From: Clostridium sp. OM02-18AC
GTDB taxonomy: Bacteria; Bacillota; Clostridia; Lachnospirales; Lachnospiraceae
Length of the DNA stretch: 64,000 nucleotides
Direction of reading: 5' to 3'
Assembly: GCF_003481825.1 (NCBI RefSeq)
Contig: NZ_QULW01000015.1
Location: forward strand, 37,336-101,335
In this document: positions 54,616 to 63,099 of the stretch, piece after piece
Position numbering within the stretch: the stretch's first letter is position 1
Layout of the letters: each line of letters starts with the position of its first letter
Notes under the pieces: model-generated
Told to the model about the DNA's origin: nothing
The model's database searches: none
The model's input: only the letters and a program-made list of their open reading frames with translations
Made by a program: the position numbers and the translations under genes

Positions 54616-55083
54616 ATGTCACTGGAAAAAGCAAAAGCAGATCTGGAAGCAAAGGGCTTTCTGGATCACGTTATCGAGTTAGATGCTTCGACTGCAACAG
54701 TTACCGATGCAGCAGAGGCGCTGGGCGTAAAGCCGGCCATGATCGCAAAGACCATGTCATTTTTACAGGGAGAAAAAACCGTGCTGATTCTGACAGAGGG
54801 AACGGCAAAGGTAGATAACCGGAAATATAAGGACACCTTTCATGTGAAGGCCAGGATGATCCCGTTTGATGAAGTAGAGCAGCATGTGGGACATGCGCCG
54901 GGCGGAGTATGCCCGTTTGGGATCAGGGAAGGTGTGGAAGTGTATCTGGATGAGAGCCTTCGTCAGTTTGACGTAGTCTATCCGGCAGCAGGCAATGACC
55001 ACAGTGCGGTAAAACTGACGATTCCGGAGTTAGAGCAGGTGGCTGGCGCAAAAAGCTGGGTGGATGTTACGGTACATGGATAG
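54616..55083 (+). CDS. YbaK/EbsC-family aminoacyl-tRNA deacylase-like protein
   Basis: 155 residues. VTDAAEALGVKPAMIAKTMSFL, the KxxxRK-type NRKYKDTF region and HAPGGVCPFGI with the conserved GxxPFG are YbaK/ProX features. Such proteins clear mischarged tRNA (often Cys- or Ala-tRNA-Pro). Strong AGGAGGAAT site. The nearby serS makes a trans-editing role plausible but does not define the substrate. Confidence 0.87.
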   Translation: MSLEKAKADLEAKGFLDHVIELDASTATVTDAAEALGVKPAMIAKTMSFLQGEKTVLILTEGTAKVDNRKYKDTFHVKARMIPFDEVEQHVGHAPGGVCPFGIREGVEVYLDESLRQFDVVYPAAGNDHSAVKLTIPELEQVAGAKSWVDVTVHG

Positions 55084-55144
55084 GAATTTTTTGAAAGAAA
55101 ATTCCGTACAGTAAAGTTGCGGAAGCCGATTTTGCCGATTTTCC

Positions 55145-55555
55145 GGTGACGCTGCATTGGTCAATGCCTTTGTGACCGCATCGCTGACCGTTTCCATTGG
55201 CGCTATGGCGATCGTGGGATCAATCCAGGACGGTCTTTTGCACGATTATTCTACCCTGGCCGTGAAATCGGTTTTGGACTTTATCATCATTGCGGTCATG
55301 ACCTCATCCATGGGAAAAGGATGTGCGTTTTCTGCAATTCCAGTGTTTGTATTTGAAGGCGGTATTACGCTTTTGGCGGGATTGCTTTCTCTAATTATGA
55401 CGGAGCTGGCACTGGACTATCTGTCCCTGGTTGGTTCTGCGCTGATCTTCTGTATCGGCGTGAATCTGATCTGGGGGAAAAAGCTGAGCGTAGCCAATAT
55501 GCTCCCGGCGGTAATATTAGCGGTTGTGGCAGCGTATCTGCCATGGGGATTCTAA
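55145..55555 (+). pseudogene. C-terminal half of a DUF554 membrane protein
   Basis: The frame reads GDAALVNAFVTASLTVSIGAMAIVGSIQDG and then four hydrophobic segments, matching the second half of DUF554 (YdfK-type) proteins, which usually have about 230 residues. The first about 100 residues are missing, the frame has a stop at 55112, and there is no ribosome site before the only possible start (TTG 55157). A 5' deletion is likely. Confidence 0.75.
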
Positions 55556-55621
55556 ATATTTGGGTGTGGAATAACGATAAAGCACATGAGAACGCATGGA
55601 TGTGAGAGAAAGAGGTGTGAC

Positions 55622-56113
55622 ATGATTCAAAAACATTGTTACGAATGTGGAACGGAGCTGATGGAAAAAGAACTGGAAGGAGAGGGAATGGTTCCCTATT
55701 GTCCAAAGTGCCAGCAGTACCGTTTCCCGATGTATAACGTGGCGGTCAGCATGATCGTTACCGATGAAAAGACCGGAAAAATCCTGCTGATCCAGCAATA
55801 CGGAAAGCCAACCTACATTCTGGTGGCTGGCTATGTGAACCGCGGGGAAGCCGAGGAAGATGCAGTTGTGCGCGAAGTAAGGGAAGAAACCGGACTTCAT
55901 GTTTCCCACATGAAATTTAACCGGACCCAGTTTTTCGAGCCCTCGAACACGCTGATGTGCAATTTTACGGCCTATGTGGATAATGCAGAGGAACTGCACA
56001 CAAATCAGGAGGTGGACCGCTGCAAGTGGTTTACACCGGAAGAAGCAAGAACCAATATCCGGCCAAATAGTCTGGCCGAGTATTTTTTGAAGAGCTATCT
56101 GGATGAAAGATAG
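55622..56113 (+). CDS. NUDIX hydrolase with N-terminal zinc ribbon
   Basis: 163 residues from the ATG at 55622 (AAAGAGGTG). A two-CxxC zinc ribbon (CYECG...YCPKC, about 6-32) precedes a Nudix domain whose box reads G-x5-E-x7-REVREETGL (about 73-95). This form is like NudC/ADP-ribose-type pyrophosphatases; the exact nucleotide is unknown. Confidence 0.9.
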   Translation: MIQKHCYECGTELMEKELEGEGMVPYCPKCQQYRFPMYNVAVSMIVTDEKTGKILLIQQYGKPTYILVAGYVNRGEAEEDAVVREVREETGLHVSHMKFNRTQFFEPSNTLMCNFTAYVDNAEELHTNQEVDRCKWFTPEEARTNIRPNSLAEYFLKSYLDER

Positions 56114-56142
56114 ATCAAAAAATTTCGTAAGAGGTGACACGT

Positions 56143-56580
56143 ATGAATAGAACGATAAACATAGATCCTGCCTTACTTTCGGTTTACCCGGAGATCCGTC
56201 TTGGCTGTCTTCATTTTACCGCAGAAGTAAAAGCATCTTCGGACGTATTTTGGGATTATCTGGATCATGAAATCCTTCCAGCGGTAAAAAATGATATCGA
56301 AGGAAAAGAGTGGAGCGAGGTTACAGGCGTGCGAGGAAGTCGCGCCGCTTACAAAGCATTTGGCCGCAATCCGGGGCGTTACCGTGTTTCTTCCGAGGCA
56401 TTGCTGCGCAGAGTGCGGCGTGGTGACGAGCTGTACCATGTGAATTCTGTCGTGGATGTAAATACCCTGATTTCCGTGGAAAGCGGATTGTCTGTCGGTT
56501 CTTATGATCTGGAACAGCTGCAGGGTGATATTGTGTTTCGCAAAGCAGAAGCCAGTCAGGTGGAAGTATGGAATTTATAG
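56143..56580 (+). CDS. B3/4-domain protein, apparently C-terminally short
   Basis: 145 residues with the tRNA-editing-type B3/4 fold found in PheT: VTGVRGSRAAYKAFGRNPGRYR and SSEALLRRVRRGDELYHVNSVVDVNTLISVESG. Free-standing members usually have about 215-240 residues; this one stops after GDIVFRKAEASQ. The last about 80 residues are absent and no continuation appears in other frames, so it may be a truncated, possibly non-functional gene. GAGGTGA site before the ATG. Confidence 0.75.
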   Translation: MNRTINIDPALLSVYPEIRLGCLHFTAEVKASSDVFWDYLDHEILPAVKNDIEGKEWSEVTGVRGSRAAYKAFGRNPGRYRVSSEALLRRVRRGDELYHVNSVVDVNTLISVESGLSVGSYDLEQLQGDIVFRKAEASQVEVWNL

Positions 56581-56621
56581 TTGGAAAGGAAACAACAAAC
56601 TGATACATAAGGAGAAAAAAG

Positions 56622-57533
56622 ATGCCGTTTACTTATGAGAAAAAGAAGTGGATCATAGTTGCAGTCTGGCTGCTGATTGCGGTTTTATCGTTTACTGTAG
56701 CAGCAAAGTATGCCTCTGCCCCGGAACATCATAAAGAAGTAATTTCCTCGCTGGACGAAAAAAAGGATACGGTTCTTGAACTCACGGTAGCTGCAACAGC
56801 AACTTCTGCGCTGATCACGCTGCTGCCTGGTGATGTGGCAACACCCATTGCGGAAAAAATAGCAGATTTAAGCGGTTATCTGATGATTGTACTTTGCGCG
56901 ATATTTTTGGAAAAATATTTGGTGACAATTACCGGATATGCTGCGTTTCGCATTTTTATTCCATTGGCCTGTTTGCTGTTTGCCGGAAATAAATTCTTTG
57001 AAAACGACAGTATCCGATGTCTTGCCAGAAAACTTTTGGTATTTGGAATTTGTATTTTCCTGGTAGTTCCATCCAGCGTAAAGCTGGCAGATCTGATTGA
57101 TGATACGTATCATACACAGATCGATCTGACGTTGGACGAGGCCAGGAAAACACAGAAAATCCTGGAAAGTCAGTCAGAATCCGATACAACGGCAGTCCAG
57201 CCTGAACAAAATGCTAAAACAGAACAGAAGCAGCAAAAAGAAGGAAGCGGTAATCTGTGGGAAATGGCAAAGGGAGCCTTGAACAGTGCAAAAGAATCTG
57301 TTACGAGTGCAGTGGAAAATGTAACATTATCAACAGAAGAGCTGTTGCAGAAAGCAGAGCATTCCCTGAGCCGTTTTGTGGAGGCTGTGGCAGTCATGTT
57401 GATCACATCCTGTGTGATCCCACTTCTGGTCTTGGTCGTATTTGTCTGGCTGATCAAGATTTTGGTGAATGTAGATCTGAGCAGAAAGATGACTGCGATA
57501 TCTGATCTGAGAAAGAGGTCTGGGGAAAAATAA
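56622..57533 (+). CDS. Hypothetical multi-pass membrane protein
   Basis: 303 residues with AAGGAG site. A hydrophobic N-terminal helix (about 10-28), two or three central helices (about 60-150), a polar Gln/Glu/Lys-rich region with amphipathic helices (about 165-250) and a strongly hydrophobic helix near the C-terminus (about 255-280). No recognised family; no obvious catalytic motif. Confidence 0.7.
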   Translation: MPFTYEKKKWIIVAVWLLIAVLSFTVAAKYASAPEHHKEVISSLDEKKDTVLELTVAATATSALITLLPGDVATPIAEKIADLSGYLMIVLCAIFLEKYLVTITGYAAFRIFIPLACLLFAGNKFFENDSIRCLARKLLVFGICIFLVVPSSVKLADLIDDTYHTQIDLTLDEARKTQKILESQSESDTTAVQPEQNAKTEQKQQKEGSGNLWEMAKGALNSAKESVTSAVENVTLSTEELLQKAEHSLSRFVEAVAVMLITSCVIPLLVLVVFVWLIKILVNVDLSRKMTAISDLRKRSGEK

Positions 57534-57637
57534 TGCCTGGAATAAAAGTCTGAGACAAAGGCTTCCTGTCTTGTGATTCTGAATGGAATCAAGTATAATG
57601 AACTCAGATAAAAGCGTTTTTGATGGGAGGGATTTGC

Positions 57638-59233
57638 ATGGGAAGTTACCTAAATCCGGGAAATCTTTCATTTCGCGGCAGTCTTCGTTCAAAAATATAT
57701 GTGGACAAAAGCGAATTGATCGCAAGGACGAATGAAGCTCTTTGTACAGAGCAGAAATACATCTGTGTAAGCCGTCCAAGAAGATTTGGCAAGTCTATGG
57801 CAGCCAATATGCTTGCCGCGTACTATGACCGAAATGAAGATACAGAAGAATTGTTTCAGAGTCTTGCAATCAGTAAAGAAAAATCATATAAAGAACATCT
57901 GAATCAATATGACGTGATCAAGATTAATATGCAGGAATTTTTAAGCATGTCAGAAACCATGGAAGAGATGCTTGAGATGCTTAAAAATTATCTGGTTTCG
58001 GATTTTAAAGAAACCTTTCACGAAATACAATTTCGGGATGAAAAGAACCTGATTCAGGTTATGAAGGATGTATTCCGTTATACGAAATGTCCGTTTGTGA
58101 TTTTGATCGATGAATGGGATTGTCTGTTCCGTGAGTATAAACAGAATAAAGATGCACAGAAAAAGTATCTGGATTTTTTACGTGCATGGCTGAAAGATAA
58201 AGACTATGTGGCGCTGGCTTATATGACAGGGATTCTCCCAATAAAAAAATATGGTTCTCATTCGGCATTGAATATGTTTACGGAATATTCCATGACGAAT
58301 CCAAGGGAGATGGCTGAATATTTCGGCTTTACAGAGAAAGAAGTAACGTCACTGTGTGAAAGATTTCATCGAAATTTTGAGGAAACGCAAGCCTGGTATG
58401 ATGGATATGAACTGGTAGCAGTGAACGGCGAAGAAAAAATTTCGTACGCGATGTATAGTCCGAAATCGGTAGTAGACGCGATGCTCAGTGGCGTGTTCGA
58501 TAACTACTGGAATCAAACAGAAACATATGAGGCATTAAAAGTATATATTAAGATGAATTTTGATGGACTCAAGGATTCGGTAATCCGTATGCTTGCAGGA
58601 GAACGAGTCCAGATCAATACGGGAACATTTTCAAATGATATGACGAATTTTCAAGGGAAAGATGATGTTTTAACATTGCTGATCCATTTGGGATATCTGA
58701 GCTATCACTGGCCGGATAAAACGGTTACAATTCCTAACAAAGAAGTTTCCCAGGAATATATCAATGCAATCAGTACCATGGACTGGGCTGAAGTAACAGC
58801 GTCAGTTGAGTCTTCCAGAAAATTATTAAAGGCTCTTTGGAATCTGGATGAAAAGGCAGTTGCAGAAGGAATTGATAAAGCGCATCGGGAAATTTCCATT
58901 CTTCAGTATAACGATGAAAATTCACTAAGCTGTACGATCAATCTTGCTTTTTATTTTGCAATAGAATACTATACGATTATCCGGGAACTTCCAACAGGAA
59001 AAGGATATGCAGACGTTTGCTTTATCCCAAGAAAAATGTATCTGGATAAACCGGCAATCGTTATGGAACTGAAATGGGATAAAAGCGCGAGAGGTGCAAT
59101 CAGCCAGATTAAAGACAAACACTGTGTAGATGCACTGAAAGAATATCAGGGAAATCTTCTTTTGGTGGGGATTAATTATGAGAAAGATACGAAGACACAT
59201 ACTTGTGTGATTGAAAGAATGTATAAGGATTAA
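57638..59233 (+). CDS. AAA-ATPase-like protein with PD-(D/E)XK nuclease-like C-terminus
   Basis: 531 residues from the ATG at 57638 (GGGAGGG site). N-terminal AAA-ATPase-like region: SRPRRFGKSMAANML (P-loop) and FVILIDEWD (Walker B). C-terminal DUF1703-like region with YADVCFIPR and IVMELKWDKSARGAISQIKDK, matching a PD-(D/E)XK active site. This common family in Clostridia and Bacteroides has unproven function; mobility and defence roles have been suggested. AT-rich and lone. Confidence 0.85.
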   Translation: MGSYLNPGNLSFRGSLRSKIYVDKSELIARTNEALCTEQKYICVSRPRRFGKSMAANMLAAYYDRNEDTEELFQSLAISKEKSYKEHLNQYDVIKINMQEFLSMSETMEEMLEMLKNYLVSDFKETFHEIQFRDEKNLIQVMKDVFRYTKCPFVILIDEWDCLFREYKQNKDAQKKYLDFLRAWLKDKDYVALAYMTGILPIKKYGSHSALNMFTEYSMTNPREMAEYFGFTEKEVTSLCERFHRNFEETQAWYDGYELVAVNGEEKISYAMYSPKSVVDAMLSGVFDNYWNQTETYEALKVYIKMNFDGLKDSVIRMLAGERVQINTGTFSNDMTNFQGKDDVLTLLIHLGYLSYHWPDKTVTIPNKEVSQEYINAISTMDWAEVTASVESSRKLLKALWNLDEKAVAEGIDKAHREISILQYNDENSLSCTINLAFYFAIEYYTIIRELPTGKGYADVCFIPRKMYLDKPAIVMELKWDKSARGAISQIKDKHCVDALKEYQGNLLLVGINYEKDTKTHTCVIERMYKD

Positions 59234-59243
59234 AATGGATTGC

Positions 59244-59275
59244 AAAAGCCCGCCAAATTTTGAGCGGGCTTTTTT
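59244..59275. terminator. Bidirectional terminator
   Basis: AAAAGCCCGC and GCGGGCTTTTTT around a 10-base loop, between convergent genes. Confidence 0.88.
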
Positions 59276-59290
59276 CAATCTATTTCTCGA

Positions 59291-59863
59291 TTATTTCTTC
59301 ATCAGCGGAGCACCGGTCTGCCATGCCTGGCCAACCTTTTCCCCGATGGCATAGTAGCCGCTCTGGAACTGGTCGAATACGAAAGCATTTAACTTGGTCG
59401 GGTCCACATTTCCTTTTTCATCCAGGACCGATTCATCGGCCAGAACGCCGACGATCTCGCCGATCACATGGTGCCCGTAGACTTCCATTTTGTCTTCTAC
59501 AACACGGCATTCCAGGGTAAGCGGGAATTCCTGAACGACAGGGGCGTCGACCTTTTCGCTCTTGACAGAAGTCAGACCGCTGCGCTCAAATTTATCTTCC
59601 ATTTTGTTGCCGCTGGCAATGCCGAAGAAATCAGCCGCTTCGATGTGCGGGATATCCGCGATGCTTAAGGTAAAAGCACCGTGCTTTTTGATATTTTCAG
59701 AAGTTTTATGATCTTCATCGATGTTTAAAGAAACCATGTTCGCTGCGCAGATGCCGCCCCATGCCATGTTCATGACATCAACACTGCCGTTTTCGCCGTA
59801 GGTTGCGATCATCAGAACCGGCATTGGAAACAGATATGGTTTGATTCCTAAATCTTTTTTCAT
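59291..59863 (-). CDS. Flavin reductase-like protein
   Basis: 190 residues from the ATG at 59863 (GGAGGG site). FMN-binding split-barrel: MPVLMIATYGENGSVDVMNMAWGG, SLNIDEDHKTSENI, GVTS/GASGNKMEDKF-like regions. Such proteins reduce or bind flavin or, in anaerobes, act on other electron acceptors. Divergent from an HxlR regulator, with overlapping promoters, so it is probably the target. Confidence 0.88.
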   Translation of the reverse strand: MKKDLGIKPYLFPMPVLMIATYGENGSVDVMNMAWGGICAANMVSLNIDEDHKTSENIKKHGAFTLSIADIPHIEAADFFGIASGNKMEDKFERSGLTSVKSEKVDAPVVQEFPLTLECRVVEDKMEVYGHHVIGEIVGVLADESVLDEKGNVDPTKLNAFVFDQFQSGYYAIGEKVGQAWQTGAPLMKK

Positions 59864-59890
59864 GAAAAATCCCTCCAGTCTTCTTAAGGA

Positions 59891-59919
59891 TTGACTTCGT
59901 ATGGTCATCCTCCTATAAT
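59891..59919 (+). promoter_or_regulatory. Promoter of hxlR-like gene
   Basis: TTGACT, 17 bases, TATAAT: near-consensus. Overlaps the opposing promoter. Confidence 0.75.
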
Positions 59920-59970
59920 GATAGCAGACGACGTAAAAAACACAAGTACTGTTAAGAAAGACAGGTACTA
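59918..59970 (-). promoter_or_regulatory. Promoter of flavin reductase gene and possible operator
   Basis: On the minus strand TTGTGT, 16 bases, TATCAT (59918-59945). Next to it AGTACTGT and ACAGGTACT (59945-59970) form an imperfect inverted repeat suited to a dimeric HxlR protein. Confidence 0.5.
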
Positions 59971-59990
59971 TCATGAAAGGAAGTGTGAAG

Positions 59991-60329
59991 ATGGGATGCA
60001 TGGAACGTTATATTGAGCATGCGAATTTTGCGGATACCGGGTTTAGCTACACGATGTCACTGATCAGCGGCAAACACAAAATGGTAATCCTGTACTGTCT
60101 CATGGAATATGAACCAGTCCGTTTTAATGAAATGAAGCGGTATCTGGGAAACATCACAGACAAGACATTGAGCAGCAATTTAAAAGAGCTGGAAGCAGAC
60201 CAGCTGATCGTGCGCAAGGAATATCCGCAGATCCCGCCGAAAGTGGAATATTCTCTTTCGGAGCGGGGCAAGTCGCTCATGAAGGTGTTGGACCAGCTTT
60301 GTGTGTGGGGCGCGAAAAACCGCCTGTAG
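59991..60329 (+). CDS. HxlR-family transcriptional regulator
   Basis: 112 residues from the ATG at 59991 (AAAGGAAG site); an ATG at 59973 is possible. Winged helix with YTMSLISGKHKMVILYCLMEYEPVRFNEMKRYLGNITDKTLSSNLKELE. Typical HxlR proteins are redox- or aldehyde-responsive repressors or activators. It is divergent from the flavin reductase gene. Confidence 0.9.
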   Translation: MGCMERYIEHANFADTGFSYTMSLISGKHKMVILYCLMEYEPVRFNEMKRYLGNITDKTLSSNLKELEADQLIVRKEYPQIPPKVEYSLSERGKSLMKVLDQLCVWGAKNRL

Positions 60330-60357
60330 ATGAATTAAGATAGGGGGAATACAAGTC

Positions 60358-61674
60358 ATGACTTCGTATCAAAAAATCGATATGGAAACCTGGGCGCGCC
60401 GGGAACATTACCAGTATTATACGGAAAAATTGAAGGTTGAGTGCAACATGACAGCGCTTATCGATGTGAAGAATTTGCTTGATTTTTGCCATTCATGCGG
60501 CTATAAATTTTATGCATCTCTGATCTATCTGGTCACAAAAGTAGTGAACCGGATTGAAAATTTCCGCATGTTCCGGGACGCAGATGGGCACCTTTGTGTC
60601 TGGGAGCAGGTGGTTCCAAACTACACGATTTTTCATGAGGACGATAAAACGTTCTCCGATTGCTGGACGGATTATTCCAGTGATTTTGATACCTTTTACC
60701 GGGATATCATAACGGATATGCAGACTTATAAAGACAAAAAAGGAATCAAGGCAAAGGCAGGACAGCCAGCCAACTTTTACTGCATTTCCGGTGTGCCGTG
60801 GACCTCATTTACTGCATTCGGCAGCAGGACAACGAACGGTTCAGACCCGGCATTTTTCCCGATCATTACGATGGGAAAATACGAAAAAAATGGTGACAAG
60901 ATCACGATGCCGGTGAATCTTCTGATCGCACATGCGGTAGCAGATGGGTATCATGCAGGACTGTTTTTCCAGTATTTGCAGGAGGAACTTGACGGGCTGC
61001 AGGAAGCGGCGGAAAAGCAGAGCGAGATGACTGGAATGCAGGTAGGAGAGGAGAAGACAAACATGACCGAAAAAGAAAAAATGTTAAATCAGATGCTTTA
61101 TGATGCCAATTATGATGGAGCATTGAAGGCAGAACGTATCCATGCCAAGGAACTGTGTCATCAGTATAATCAGCTTCATCCGGCACAGGAAGAAGAACAG
61201 CGGGAGATTTTGCTTCAGCTTCTGGGAAAAACGGGCGAAAATTTCTGCATCACAGCACCGTTCTGGTGTGATTATGGCTATAACATTGTGCTGGGCGAAA
61301 ATTTTTATTCCAACCACAATATGGTCATCCTGGACTGCGCGAAAGTTACATTCGGGGATAATGTATTTGTCGCACCGAACTGTGGCTTCTATACGGCGGG
61401 GCATCCGATCGATCTGGAGCGCCGTAACCAGGGACTGGAATACGCGTATCCGATCACGGTTGGTAACAATGTCTGGATCGGAGCGGGCGTTCAGGTCATG
61501 CCGGGTGTCACCATTGGGGATAACGTTGTGATCGGCGGCGGAAGCGTTGTGGTCAAAGATATTCCAAGTGATTCTGTAGCGGTTGGAAATCCGTGCAAAG
61601 TTGTTCGTAAGATTACAGAAGCTGACCGGAAAACCTGCTGGGACCGGAAAACAAAGGATGAAAAAAGGAGTTAA
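60358..61674 (+). CDS. Fused CAT-like acyltransferase and hexapeptide sugar O-acetyltransferase
   Basis: 438 residues in one unbroken frame. Residues 1-215 form a type A chloramphenicol-acetyltransferase-like domain; the active-site segment reads AHAVADGYH, keeping the catalytic His and the Asp-Gly but with Ala for the usual first His. From residue 236 a full maltose/galactoside O-acetyltransferase follows: an N-terminal cap, then left-handed beta-helix repeats (ITVGNNVWIGAGVQVMPGV...). An ATG at 61063 with GGAGAGGAG upstream could start the second domain on its own. Both domains should use acetyl-CoA; acceptors are unknown. Confidence 0.88.
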   Translation: MTSYQKIDMETWARREHYQYYTEKLKVECNMTALIDVKNLLDFCHSCGYKFYASLIYLVTKVVNRIENFRMFRDADGHLCVWEQVVPNYTIFHEDDKTFSDCWTDYSSDFDTFYRDIITDMQTYKDKKGIKAKAGQPANFYCISGVPWTSFTAFGSRTTNGSDPAFFPIITMGKYEKNGDKITMPVNLLIAHAVADGYHAGLFFQYLQEELDGLQEAAEKQSEMTGMQVGEEKTNMTEKEKMLNQMLYDANYDGALKAERIHAKELCHQYNQLHPAQEEEQREILLQLLGKTGENFCITAPFWCDYGYNIVLGENFYSNHNMVILDCAKVTFGDNVFVAPNCGFYTAGHPIDLERRNQGLEYAYPITVGNNVWIGAGVQVMPGVTIGDNVVIGGGSVVVKDIPSDSVAVGNPCKVVRKITEADRKTCWDRKTKDEKRS

Positions 61675-61679
61675 ATAAT

Positions 61680-62309
61680 GTGATCGCAGAACTATATCAT
61701 AAGACGGTTTCCGTTCTGGAAGATGAGCTGACTGGGAATTTTTTCGGAACCATGCGTTATATGCCCTTTCAGCGTGGCCTTGGGTGGATTTTCCGGCATT
61801 ATACTGTCAGCAGGGATCCTGAGGTGATGCGTATTTTGAACACGCTTACAGACGATGCATTTACGTTGGAATTCTGGAAACGTTCGGAAAACGGGCTGGT
61901 GGAGATTGACGGATTTATCCCGTTTTCCGATGTTGGAATCGGGATTGAAGTGAAATACCGCAGCGGTTTATCCGGAGAGGATCAGTTGGAAAAAGAAGCG
62001 TTGGTGCTCCAGAATGAGTGGTGCAGGAAGAAGGAAAAGATCCTGCTTCTGGTGGCAGATGCAGAAGAATCGAAGCAGATTTATGCGGAAAACTGCACCA
62101 AGCCGGTGTTTCAGAACGTGCATCTTGCGTATCTTTCCTGGCAGGATATTCTCCTTGGTCTGGACCAGCTACCTGTCGTGACCCCATACGGAAAGACGAT
62201 GATCGGGGATTTGAAACAGCTGCTTACGGAAAAAGGATTTGTGGCCTTTGACGGCTTTACATGGTCCAAGACGGAAGTGGAGGAGACGTTGTATTATGAC
62301 TTCGGGTGA
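61680..62309 (+). CDS. PD-(D/E)XK-like hypothetical protein
   Basis: 209 residues from GTG (AAAGGAG). The middle reads EIDGFIPFSDVGIGIEVKYRSGLSGEDQLEKE: an Asp followed by an E-x-K strand and a Gln, the layout of a PD-(D/E)XK nuclease core (about residues 78-110). Later hydrophobic strand ILLLVADAEE fits the same fold. No named family recognised. It overlaps the next gene by 14 bases. Confidence 0.65.
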   Translation: MIAELYHKTVSVLEDELTGNFFGTMRYMPFQRGLGWIFRHYTVSRDPEVMRILNTLTDDAFTLEFWKRSENGLVEIDGFIPFSDVGIGIEVKYRSGLSGEDQLEKEALVLQNEWCRKKEKILLLVADAEESKQIYAENCTKPVFQNVHLAYLSWQDILLGLDQLPVVTPYGKTMIGDLKQLLTEKGFVAFDGFTWSKTEVEETLYYDFG

Positions 62310-62817
62310 AAATATACATAATGCGTTTTTGGTGGTATTCCAGACGTTAAAAAGTATTGAAAAGCTTATGAAAAAATGCAGGGCAGAGCTGGATGAAGAA
62401 CGGTACTACATGCCGATGGAGCGCTTCATGCGCTACAGCTCTGATCTTACCTGGGAGGGCTGGATCTATTGGAGCTTTATTCTGTTATTCCAGAGAAAGG
62501 AAGACGGGCCAGTCATGGAAAATGGCTGGATCAACGGGCCGGTTTATGCAGTGGAGATTAATGTAGACCCGGATACCTGCGAAACTCCGCAGCTGATCGT
62601 GGCGAGAATGGATTTTGACGGTATCCCGTCCTGGTCGAAGGGCTGTTCCCCAGCGAACCATACGCTGTTTTACAATGCGATTCATGAGGAAGAACTGCAG
62701 TCTTTCTGGGGACTTTCTCGTGTGATAAAAAAGAATTATGAACTTACGGATGTGAAGCAGGGCAATTACAAAGAAATGATTTTTGGAACGATAGAAACCC
62801 TGAGTCAGGATACTTAA
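62296..62817 (+). CDS. Hypothetical partner of the PD-(D/E)XK-like protein
   Basis: 173 residues from the ATG at 62296, whose GGAGGAG site lies inside the preceding gene; an earlier in-frame start would extend the overlap. An N-terminal helical part (VFQTLKSIEKLMKKCRAEL) precedes a beta-rich part with many Trp and Tyr (WEGWIYWSFILLFQ). No family recognised. The overlap argues for coupled translation with the gene before. Confidence 0.65.
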   Translation: MTSGENIHNAFLVVFQTLKSIEKLMKKCRAELDEERYYMPMERFMRYSSDLTWEGWIYWSFILLFQRKEDGPVMENGWINGPVYAVEINVDPDTCETPQLIVARMDFDGIPSWSKGCSPANHTLFYNAIHEEELQSFWGLSRVIKKNYELTDVKQGNYKEMIFGTIETLSQDT

Positions 62818-62836
62818 GAAAAGAAGGTGACAAGCC

Positions 62837-63088
62837 GTGGATACAGGTCAGAAAATGCGCCGTTTGCAGAGCCGGTTATATACAGGCGGATTCGGGATCA
62901 TGCTGTTTTCCGTGTGGTCCGGCATCCGGGATATCCAGATTTTGTTTGAAAAGATGAGAGGACAAACGATTGATGTAAATGGAGTGATCATCGAGGAAAC
63001 GGCGCGGATCATATTAGGTATTTTGTTTTTTGCCGTGATTGGCGGGAGTGCTTTGCTCTATCTGGGAGATCTGAGAGCGCATACCTGA
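62837..63088 (+). CDS. Small membrane protein, possibly the start of a broken gene
   Basis: 83 residues from GTG (AAGAAGGTG site) with two hydrophobic segments (about 17-35 and 57-78). After its stop, coding-like sequence continues in other frames up to 63951, so it may be the front of a degenerate gene. Confidence 0.45.
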   Translation: MDTGQKMRRLQSRLYTGGFGIMLFSVWSGIRDIQILFEKMRGQTIDVNGVIIEETARIILGILFFAVIGGSALLYLGDLRAHT

Positions 63089-63099
63089 CCACGGGTTCC

